From contig CM055911.1 of assembly GCA_029582155.1 (NCBI GenBank), positions 51,211,419-51,275,418 of the forward strand: DNA of 64,000 nt, given 5' to 3'. Below the pieces are notes generated by a model. It worked only from the letters and a program-made list of their open reading frames with translations. It was not told where the DNA came from and made no database searches. Position numbers and translations under genes: made by a program. Of the stretch, positions 49,401-61,400 are shown piece by piece. Within the stretch, counting starts at the first letter, position 1; every line of letters starts with the position of its first letter. Source of the stretch: Panopea generosa (taxonomy: Eukaryota > Mollusca > Bivalvia > Adapedonta > Hiatellidae).

Positions 49401-52400
49401 CAACCAACTCCCCAAGTGACAGCTAACTTTTCCACGTGAATCACCAGTGAGAGATGACTGACAGTGAGATGCAATGTAGTTTATCAATCATCATGGAGAC
49501 TGTGGCTGGGCAGGGATTTGAACTAGCAACCCCTGGATTGTTAGTCAGACTGAGCTAACCGGGCTCAGATCCTCTTTTAAGCGACCACCTGTCCACAGTA
49601 GAAATAATCTGCTTTTCATCGTCTCCATTATTTCAGTCTTAATCTTCACTCATTAAGTATGACTTGCCTTAAAACAGGTTTTTGACTGTATATAATATCT
49701 AACAGCTTGAAAACTCAGAAGAAAGCATCTCGGTGATCATAATTTCTAGACTGGTTCCAGGTCAATTGCTTATAGTTTTACTAGCACCAATAACAGAATA
49801 AAAATGTATACAGTATTTATTTGTTTAAAACTGACAATATCAAATTAAATTACAGAAATGTTTTGGTGAAACCTAATTTAGATGCTGTTATATTTGAGGT
49901 ATCCGAGATGCCAAAACTAAGTTAACTATACATAAATTTGTGTTGTTTTTTTCTCTAAAATTACTTTGAGATATATAAAGTTAAAGCAAACCCACCTGTG
50001 CTTTTATACTCTCTAATCTGCTCTTGATTTCGTCTGTCTGTGCGTTAGTCGTCTCTCTCAGCATCTTGTTGCATTTGTCAATGATGTCCTTAACAGCATT
50101 CTTCTTGTCATTAAGGTCTGTATTAAAGGACTGGAAGAGATGTATATATTTTGACATTTAAATATTTTTAATGGACTTAAGCACCATGTTCAACACATAA
50201 CAGGTTATACCTTTTACCGCGATATACCTATTACTGCGATATACCTATTACTGCGATATACCTATTACTGCGATATACCTATTACTGCGATATACCTATT
50301 ACTGCGATATACCTTTTACCGCGATATACCTATTACTGCGATATACCTATTACCAGAATATACCTATTACTGCAATATACCTATTATCATGATATACCTA
50401 TTACCGTGATATACCTATAACCACAATATACCTATTACCATGATATACCTATTACCACGAATGTCCGCATATTTACAATATCCAAGACATGTGCAAAGAT
50501 CCAACTTTCTGTTAGCATCGGCATTTGTTTATATTTCGTACCTGCAACTATTTATTACTTAGCACACTTAAGTAACTTTATTACTGTTTATTGTTGATGC
50601 CATTTTTACCTTGTTGACAAAATTTTAGACTCTCGGTAATATTTATGACCTGTATATATGGCATTTCCAGTATTACCGGTAAAGCAAGAGCTCAGAATGA
50701 ATCTGAGTCATAAAGAACCACTGTATTTGCGCGAGTAACTGCCAAATTTCCCACATAAAGTTATTACCATATTTCCCCAAGTATAATCAGCACTTGAGTA
50801 TAATCTGGTTATTTTGAAGCCAAAACTGAGTATACCGTATGGACCAAAACAGGCTCAAACCCACAACCTCAGTGTTGAGATGTAAGTAGTCATTAGATGA
50901 CAGCGCCTTAGACCACTTAGCCACCGACAACCTGGTATGCTAAATAATTACTGCATCTAAATTCAATAAAATGCACAAAAGAAATTAATTCCTTTTTTTT
51001 TTTTAAGAACAAGCTATCAGTTGGTTCACACACTATCTCCTCATTCAAAACAAATGTTATAAAACATCTTACGCTATGGCATGTTTCTGAATAACTTGGA
51101 CATATAGCACTAAATATCCAAATACAACTCGCGATAAACCACTTAATATTAGTTCAGGTATTCCAAAACAGAAATAAAAATAATTTCAAAATAAAACAAT
51201 TCATTTAGAACTAGCTTACAGTATCAAGTAACTTTGCAATATAGAATGGTATTTAATCAGTCAATTCTTCCTCCTTTTTTAAGAACTATTCAAGAAATTT
51301 ATAAACAGAATCAAGGTTACTCTACCATCTGGAATGGGGGAATAAATCTGATATCGCGACGTCTTTCTTTGATTAATTATGCATTATCATGAATGAATAG
51401 TCTTGGAACGCCAGCGTCAATTAATAATGCATTTTCATGGCTAGCTCATGGTTCATTCTTTTATCATTAGGGATCAGAAGAAATTGACTCTTGCGGCTAA
51501 TTATTGATTTGTGAGAGTTTAATTGAGTATTTTGAGAGTTAAGCGCAAATCTAGTCTCGATATAGACAAAGACTGAAGATAGGCCAAATTGGCACTTAGT
51601 TCTCTAATCTGTACACACAGGCCAATCATTTCAAAAGACCTTGGCATACTCTTACGTAAATGGCGTTCTCAGTAAGATTGGTAATTCAACAATGCCAATA
51701 TGAATACTTTCATCTGATTATACGACAATGAAGATGTACTGGAATAAAAAAGTATTTTAAACTGGGATTGAAATCTAAAAGGGAGTAATTTTTAAGAATG
51801 ACAATTCCTCTTAAAACTTAATGGAAGACACAGAGATTGTCATATTTAAGAATGAAAAGTCCTCTTTAAGAAATGCAATGCTGAAATCACAATATGGCTG
51901 TCTCACGTATGTACTTACAATATTTTCCTTAAGTTGAACACCGAGTGTCTCAGGCTCAATGCTGATTGGTTCAGCCGTGTTGATCTCGTTCTCTGCCTTG
52001 TCCAAGTATTTCAGCATACCGTCAACCTCAGTGAGGGCCTGCAAGCAGTGATGACAGATTGTGATACTGTGTAGCAAGTTTGGTGAGTTTAGGAAAAGTT
52101 GGAACAATAAAATGTGGTGCATGAATATCATTGGAAAGGGCAAGTCTGTAACGAACTTTGACCCTCACCCATAATGAATGTTTAATGATATTTTTCTACA
52201 AGAATAGACAACCAGATTAAACAATTCCTCCAGAGCTTTTTTCTATAGTAACACAGCTAATTTTGATTTTGCAGTTCAATCTTAAAAACTTAAAAAATAA
52301 ATCTGTTATGACAATCACTGTCAAAATTATGCGTGCCAACTCATAGTTTATAGACTGAATCAGGTTGATGGGCAAGAAACAGGGTTAACGTTGATGAGAG

Positions 52401-55400
52401 AACAAGTATATACTGTAATATACTTAAAGATGAGTTTCATTTTATCATATGTTATTCTTTGTACCGGTATGTTTTTCGCAATATATATATAAAAAACAAC
52501 ATTTTTATGATAGATCAACTGTGCTAAAACTACTGTAACTATTAAAAATGCAAAACAAGAGAAAATTATTTAATTTGGTTTGTTTTTACAGAAAATGTTT
52601 AAATCAAGTAATGAAATTTAACATGTTTCCTTCATTAAAGTCATTTACATTTAAATTTGTTGTTGTACGATGTACAGTGTTTAGTTTACACAGGTTATGT
52701 CATGCAATGGAAAAATTCAAGTCCTTGTGGGAATGAAAAATGTGTTGTATCAAATTGTGTTGTAAAACATTCTGCTGTATAATGTTGAATGTCACATTGT
52801 TTTGTAAACACGCTGACTCATTGATCATTTTGATCCGCTGTCATTAAATAAATAAAAAAAATCCAAAAGTTTCCTATAAATGACATAACAAATATGTGAA
52901 CAAATACAAACAAGCAAACAGAAGGCATGACAAACATTTCAATGCCATTCACTTAATATTTATACAAATCTAACCCTAACCCTAGAAATGCATATTGGTG
53001 ATATATGATTGATTGAATATTTAGCGTCATTTTTATGCCATCGTGGGCTAACAGACGATCAGTTAACCTAACCACTGTTTCCTGGGATTAACCAGTACTC
53101 GAGCACACCCCGCAAGTAACTGATAACTTTCCCATTTGAATCAGTGGTGAGAGACGAATGATAATGAGACACAATGTTGTATATCAATCATCACGGAGAC
53201 GGACGGGGGATTCGTACTCACGACCCCTGGATTGATAGTCAGATGCGTAACGGACTGAGCTATTCAGGCCCGGTGGTAATATATGAAATGATTGTACATT
53301 TTGTATATTGTATATTGCAGTTATGGTGGTCATAACCATATTAAGGTGTCTTGTTGGCATCTTTACTCAATAAATATGCTGTGATGTACAATATAACACC
53401 CAATAATGTTTTGATCTGAATAAAGGACTTGACAATATTAAAAAACAACTTAATGCTTTTATCACTTCAAAGTTATAAAAGCGAGATTAAAATGAAATGA
53501 GGTATTGTAATGAACAGATCAAATTATGCAAATTAAGACAGTAAAGGTGTCATTTGAGCTAAAATGTTTAATTTAAATTGACATATTTTACATTGATTTT
53601 TATCAATCTTATACAAACCGCTTTAAAAGTCTTTCTGGGTAGATCCAATACTAAGCATGTTGGGTGCACGTGGTCCAGAGGTAGAGTATCAAACCCATGA
53701 CAGGAGGGTCATGGCTTCGATCCTCTGCCACAGCTATATGCCGTGTCCTTGAGTAAGACACTAATTCTGCATATGATAAGTTCTGGTTCTACCCAGGAAG
53801 ACTTCAAACATGATTTGTTTAAGTTGTAATAACTTTTCTCTCAATTGAAGCAAAATAAATAAACTAAGCACATTGGGGATTTAAAAAAATACTTACATAA
53901 ATCCAATAAAATGTTTTCATTAGATATAAACTCATTCATAATGTCTTTGTTCATTAAAACTATACATTAATCTATGCTTTATGCCATGTTTACATTGCAA
54001 ATAGTTTTAACAACTGATAGAAGTTCTGAACTTGTCGGTTTTGAGGTTGAATAAAGTCTTTATCAACCAGGTATCAATTCTTTTAAACAACTATTTAAAC
54101 TAGAGTAACTGCCGACATCTAAAATATATTCAACTTTGATGTTGAAGTAAAAAACCTTTCACTATAACAACACATGGTCACCAAATGCACAAGTACCCAT
54201 GCTATTACATGTATACATGCACTGAATTAAAGACAATTTAGCTATTTTATTTCTTTAACCCTTTATTTCATATAGACACCTTTGGACACCTCTAATATTG
54301 AAAGTATTAATTCACCACATATCAGCAATGGGTGAATTATGTTTATATTAACTGACAGAGTGGAAAACAGTGCAGGAAGTGTTCAGATTGCACTGTTTTC
54401 AAAGGCCTTCTGTGATTGATGCAGGAAAACACGTATCTATGGAGTAAAGGGTTAAAGAATGGCTGATTAGTAACTTGATCGATTTCTGTGACAGTACAAA
54501 CACATCTATCCATGTTTTTTGGACCATGATAAAAAATTGGGTGCTGATTAAATATTATTTTTTTTTACATCGACTGTGAAAAAAGTTCTAACAACTTAGA
54601 CAAATCATGCTAGAAGTAATCCTGGGTAGAACCAGTACTAAGTATTGAAGTGTAGATAAAGTGTCTCATGGACACTACACGTAGCAGTGGCTGAGGATTG
54701 AACCCATGAGTTCTCACTCTTGGATGTAATGCCACTGGACCAACCAATGGTGAGCCTGATTGGAACTTATGAAGATTTATAATACATACCTGCATAATAT
54801 ACACCAACAACAATCCACAAAATACAGAAACAAAATCAGGAAATACAAAATGAGTAATCTCCCTTACCTCCAGTGACACCTGCTGCACGAGGAGTTCCGT
54901 CAACTCGTGCCACTTGGATTCTACCTCGGCAAGTCCCTCCTTCATCACAAACTGATCGCACACACGATCATCGTCCATCTGACGACGCGATGTGTTGCGG
55001 AGGTTCTCCATGTCAAACTCCTTCTCTCTCTTCTCGGCGTAAAGTGTGTCGACCTTGGCCTTCATTGCCTTCTGCGTGGTACCTTTAAGGTAAATTGGTG
55101 GCATAAAAAGTGTATCACAGATAATATATGTTATATGTAAACATTCTGATCTCATTTCAGCTTTTAAATATAACTTTTAGTATTGCAGTAAACATTTTGA
55201 AAATTGATAAGTTTTTTTTTATTTTATTTACCTTTTGGTTTTGTCTTGAGTGATTTGACGGCCTCTGTCACCCACCCATCAATGCTTGCCATCAGTCCAT
55301 CAATTTCATTTATACTTGACATCACCTCTTCAAGCTCATATGTTCTTATCTCTGCTTTATGCTCCAGTTCAGTCAGAAGCTCACTAAGGTCAGATAAAGT

Positions 55401-58400
55401 TTCTTCAGCATCCTGACCAGTCATGTCTGCTGCCTCACTGTTCAGTCTCTCTATAAGGGCCTTGTTAGTTTCAATTTCCGCATTCATTATCCTCTGTTCT
55501 TGTAATTGTTGGTTTAGTCTCTCTTTATCGAGACTTATCAATGGACGCTCATCAAGAATGGCTTCAGCATCTGCTGCCCAACTCTTGACTCCCTCAAGTC
55601 TGTTCATTACACTCTGCTGCTGCGATACAGCTGTTTCTAACTGCTGTTCTTTCTCTGCAATTTCCTCACTCAATCCATCATGTTTCTTCTTCACCTCTGC
55701 AACTCTTTTTCTAACTTCATCCGCTTTTCCTCTCATGTTCATTTGATCTAAACCAGTTGCCAATTTATCAGCAACATTAATGAAATCTTTCAAACGCCTC
55801 TCTTGACCAATCAAATCTCCTTTTAGATCTTTCAAATGACCATACATTTTTTTATCATCTTCAGGGTTTTTACCAAAAGATTCCTCATCAACCTCTGTCA
55901 AATTTCCCTCTATGCTCGGATACACATTGGCCAGTTTATCATTCAAGTCATCGTATGTTTTCTTATGTTTGACTAGAGCGGACAATTTCTCAAGATGTTT
56001 GGCACATTCACGTGAGATGTCTTTGTATTTTGCCTCCAGGGACTCGAGTTCGTCGTCGATGACCTGGTTATCTCCTTCCTCTTGTATTGGCGGCATAAAC
56101 TGCAGACGCTTTCGGAAGGATTCTGCCTCTTTTTCAAATTCCTGAGGTAAAAGGAGATCTTTCAGGTGATTGATCGAGTTTTGACAAATAGTATAGAACC
56201 ATTATTTTTTTATAATTGTTGTTGGACCTTTCTAAAGAATTGTGTTGATCATTATTTATTTTAACTTTATTGTGAAGTTAGTTCAGAAAATTGCTCTGTA
56301 GTAAGTTTCCTTGGAAGAACCAGTACAGATCTTTGTTTTTGAGGTCAAAAACATGTGACCTCTGGTATGAGTGGTCACCACCTTTTTCATTACATCGCCA
56401 GCCTGCTTAAAATGCAGGTCATGTGCATATTGACCAGGAGGCCCATTAATATACAACAATATTTTTCGTTACCAATTTGTTGATAATTTATTTCTTCTAT
56501 TAAACTTTCTCTGCTGTAGGTTTTTCGAATTAACTTTTTTATCTTAAATTTCAAGGTACCGATATGGAAAATGGTTTCTGGGTAATATGCAGTATTAATA
56601 TTCGCATTACTGCATGTAAAACCTATAAAAATGAAATCAACATTCAAATCATGATTTTAATGCTCCCATTAAATCAAAATTTTAATTAATTAAATACTCA
56701 CATCTAATTACACAAATACAAATACACTTACATGTGATCCATCTCTGAAGTTGTCGGCCATCTTGACGACCTTTGACATTTCTTCCTCCTTCCCTTGCAG
56801 CTCTTCAACGAAATCCTGGTCACGACAAAAAAGACAATAATGATTCTCGATGTCTCGAACACCATTCAAATTTGACTTGGTCAATTTTAAATTATTCCTT
56901 CTTGATTCACATTCTCCTTTATATGTCAGACCATACCATCTTTTTGACATTCTTCAAGTTTATCCATAAAAACTTTATATAAAAAATTATTTGGAACGCC
57001 GTGTATCCATTTATTTCAACATCACCAAATGACACAAACAAACTGACATTCGATTACCAATAAATCCATCCATATTTAAAAAATATTTTCCATTTTTCTG
57101 AAAAAATTCACAGTAATTTCCTTTTCAACATACCTTCCCTTCTCTTATATATGTTCTAAAAATAGCCACATTATTAAAAAAAAAAAATCACGCAAACAGA
57201 CATACAGCTAAATATTTAGAAATCATAAACAATTTTTATCAAATTTATTTAATAAATAGTACATAAACTATACTAGTACAATAAACATGTGTCAGGTTTC
57301 AGTATAACAAACCAAACACAGTATCACAGTATAACATCAAATCATCAGATCTATAAGCATTTAAATTTTGGATCAATAGATAAGAAAACAGATATGGTAA
57401 AATAATGCACTTGTCTAGATGCCGCTTTACACTTTATTCTAAGGGGATTATCCCATAAAGGCCTCCATAAATATTTATGCTATTTAAACTATACCTAGAT
57501 AAAAATCAATTATCCACATTGTGTATAGCACTTTGTTAGGTTGTAAAAATTATATAGCAGTGAAAATAAAATATCCTAGCAGTTTGTTTCCAAGGGCGGC
57601 TCAAACATATTGGTTTGAAGAGGGTATAGGCAATTCAGATAGAACAAGAAATGTCACAAACATGTAACAGATGCCTACGAGGTGTTTTCTGATTGCCATA
57701 TTTGATAAATTTGACCTCTTTCTTTAACCTTGAACTTTGAGCTATGGACCTGTGTTTGCAACATGCAACATGTCACCATTTACCAAATTATTTAAAAAAT
57801 TCTCAACGAACAACGAAGTTACAGACCAAACATGAACACCACTTTCTATATACAAATTTGTACATATAGCATATTTCACATTTTTGACCCCTAGTTTGAC
57901 CTTGACATACAAGCTATGTAGCTGGTTTGTCACACAATGTGCCATGGTGATCATTTGTGCTTATTTATTTCAAAATTCCTCAGAAAATGACAAAGTTACA
58001 GACCAGATACTGTTTTCTAAATACAATGTTTTCATATGTTAGACCTTGTAGTGTGACCTTGACCTTTGAGCCATGAACCTTTAACTTGCAATGGTGGTTA
58101 TCTTAAAATCACTTACCAAAAAGTAATTGACCAGACATGAAAAGTCAGACAGACGAACAAACAGAAATTCTGATGGACAAACAGAATACTACAATTTCTA
58201 TACATCACCCTTCCGACGCATGCAAATTCCCAAACATTAGTGAAAAAGAGACAGTACAAAATATATTAAGATGGAAACATATTCCTAAATGATTTCATTT
58301 TAAAATACACGCATCCTGAAAAACAGACAAACATTTAAGTTTTAAGTTTCACAAGTCATATAATAACCTAATGATGCCGGTCAGTTTCGTTGGCTGGACA

Positions 58401-61400
58401 TACCCCAGATCTGGTACACATGATTGTATAGATTCATTACAGTATAACAGAGGTCTGAATAAGACTAGCATCCTTCCACAAGAAACTAATGGACTCTATG
58501 GGAGAGTTGAAGTTCAAACCCATGACCTTGACCTTAGGATCAAACCAGTGACCTTATTGATCAGAAGGTAGTGATCAATTTCTCCCTATGACAAGTTTGG
58601 AGAATTATTTTTTTTTTATTGTACTTGCTGAATTTTTATCACTGTTTTTTTTTTCAGGCAAAGAACTTCCAAGACTCTGTTGAACTATTTGAAGAGGAAA
58701 ATTGAATGTTAAATTGTTTTAAGGACCATACAGTATAAGATTAAACTGTTTATTCACGTAAAGAACACCCATGACACATTAGCTCACCATTTTGAAGACA
58801 AAAATTATTAATTTTGTTAATGTTTTAAGGACAGCATAAAATCCCCCTTCTTTGATCCACTCCTGATTTGCAACAGTTGTAACACACAGTTATTTAATTA
58901 AAGAATACTAATAAAATACATAAAATTGTACACAATGTATTATTATCACCTCTATAAATAAAAACACTGGAGATCAATGGTAAGTTACGTATAAGGCCTT
59001 TATTAAAATATTGTTTGTTTTCCGCTTCTGGCTGACCCAAAACAATCCCACCAGTCAGGATTTTTTTTTGAGGGGGTGGGGTCCAATTTTTTAAATTTTT
59101 TTTTCTGTTCATACAAAATATTCTCAGTCATTACAATCATGTCCTTAAAAAAAGATTCTCTGATTGGTTACAAAGAAAGGAAAAAAATGAAAGAATTTAC
59201 CTACCTACCTACCTACCCCTAAATGGTATGAGTCAGAAGTGGCAAACAAGCAATTTTTTACGGGTAGCCTTACAGCCAATTCCCAGTTTTTGTTTATTTT
59301 GGATCAATAAATAAACATAGAACATAATTATAATATCAATTCATATACACCTATCAGTTTAAACGGAAAAGTCGGCAAAGTCAACCTATTCAACTGACAG
59401 GGCAGCAATTAAACAGCACACATGTAGGAGAGTTAATTGATTTTTACAGTAGTTCAATAAATGGTCCCATTCAAAGCTGTGTTTACATTTCTCTTGTATC
59501 TAACAAAGCTATCTGTGATTGGTTAAATATATTAGGTCATTTGGTATTAATCATATTCGCAACTCGCTGACCACATGTCTGTCTCTGTAGAAGAAGGTCT
59601 GGTGGTGTTACGTAATAGGGATTATGTGGATAATATGACGTAGACGAAATTAAGTAATTTGTCAAAACTTAATGGACTATAGTGAAATTGGTATACGACA
59701 CTTACAGTCTGACATGATCGATTCAGCCGGTTTAGTCACTCTCATTTCCTGTATAGTCAGCATAATGAGTTGTCATAAAATACGAGTTATTTGTGTGCCA
59801 GTCTGTAAGATAGTGCGGAGTGGACATATATTTCCCTCTTTCTAATTTGATTGTGATTTTCATAAAAAAATTATAAAAAAGTGGTTTGGCTAAATGTTGG
59901 AGACAATATAATTTTTTATTTTTTTTTTATTTTGTAATTTGTTTATGGCATTTTTTAAATGGTGACTGATGATACCATTTGTAAATTTTTTTTTTATATT
60001 TGAAAAACAAATCCCTACCTGCCCTACCTTATTCTGAAAACTAGGATGGCAAGAGAGAAAACAAACATTATCCTAATGTTGGCCTATATAAGCACACAGG
60101 AAATGATGCTCCAGGTGGACATGGGGTATCAAACCAATGACCCACTGATCCTGGTTCCAGACTGCTTGACCACTAGACCAAACACTCCCCTATTTATACA
60201 CATGCATTCCAATCATAATCTTTTTAAAAAGAATCATTATAAAAAGTGTAGCTGTCACCTTACATAATAAACAGTGAATTGCTGTTCGCAAATAACATAG
60301 CTGCCTTTACACTGAATATATCCGGACACTAAAACACCACACAAGTTAATGAATGAATGAGTTTAAAAACATTTTGTGCATGTAAAACAAATAATTGTGA
60401 AAATAATTTTTTATTTCAAATAAAATATTGTTAAAAATAAAGTTAAAACTATCTACAAATAAAAAAAATAAATGAACAAAGACTAATGCATGTGTGATAG
60501 GACGTGAAAAATATGCAGCCAATCCCGAACTCGAACCTGGGACCCTTCCCTTACAGGTTGAATGTTCTACTGACTGAGCCATTCAGACTACTTACATAAA
60601 TTTCTCTCCTAATATGCAACTTTCACGCTGTGACACTTAATCACTCTTTTCAAAATTTTTATCTTTAAAAAAAAGTTAACTAACCTGTATAATTTATCAT
60701 ATCAAAGTAATATAAATTCACCAGACATCATCCCTAAACCACTTGTTAAGAACAAGTAACTAACTATATATATAGTAACTTAAACTTGTGCAGATAAATT
60801 CCAAAAACTAACTGCAAACTTATCCACAAGGTATATAACCCTGGAATGTTTGCTCTGCCACTTGACCTTGTTATCTTCCCTGATTTACAGCTATCTACTA
60901 AGTTAGTAAACTGTAAAAGTATATGTGATGATGAACGTAAATGTTCTGTTTTCTTGGTGTAACTAACTAGTATTAACCAAACTTGTAGCCACCCACATGT
61001 ATTAATCCAGGGGTGTGGGTGGGGTGGGGGAGGAGTATTGGATATGGGCTTGTTTGATAAAAACTATACTTGTGGGCACTTATGCAACAATGAAGCATAC
61101 TTGGTAACTGAGAAAGTCACGGAATGATTTTTGTATGTTTCAATACTTAGCATCATTTTTATCCCATCGAGGGCAAACAGACGATCAGTTAATATAACCA
61201 TTCTTTCCTTTGATTCTGAAAGGTTAACCAGAACTAGAGCACACCCAGCTCACCAAGTCACTAATAACTTTCCCACTTGAATCAGTGGTGAGAGATGAAT
61301 GACATTGAGACACAATGTTGTATATCTATCATCACAGAGACTGTGACTGGGTGGGGATTTGAGTTTAGGAATGAAAAATTTAGACAAACCAAAGTTCAAT

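Larger units (their letters stand above)
49217..49995. other. Intron between exons 6 and 7
   Basis: Contains a family F element split by a SINE-B (49286-49696) and a family E fragment (49690-49830). Confidence 0.85.
50131..51918. other. Intron between exons 5 and 6
   Basis: Contains a 17-bp minisatellite (50211-50458), a SINE-C (50632-50930) and a repeat-free, homeodomain-motif-rich patch (51330-51620). Confidence 0.85.
52039..54867. other. Intron between exons 4 and 5
   Basis: Holds a SINE-B with target duplication (53009), the only plus-oriented SINE-D (53628), a piggyBac-like MITE (54255) and another SINE-D (54555). 52.1-52.9 kb shows nothing recognisable. Confidence 0.85.

Noticed and set aside
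50211-50458. Second array that could pass for CRISPR-like repeats
   Set aside because: 17-bp units without spacers; tandem array.
55423-55746. 107-codon plus-strand frame rich in Ser/Leu
   Set aside because: Exact antisense of the spectraplakin exon 3; such shadows are common opposite E/K/L-rich coiled coils.
60519-60588. Possible tRNA gene on minus
   Set aside because: A and B boxes are present, but pairing of the acceptor stem is poor and a SINE-like A/T-rich body follows.
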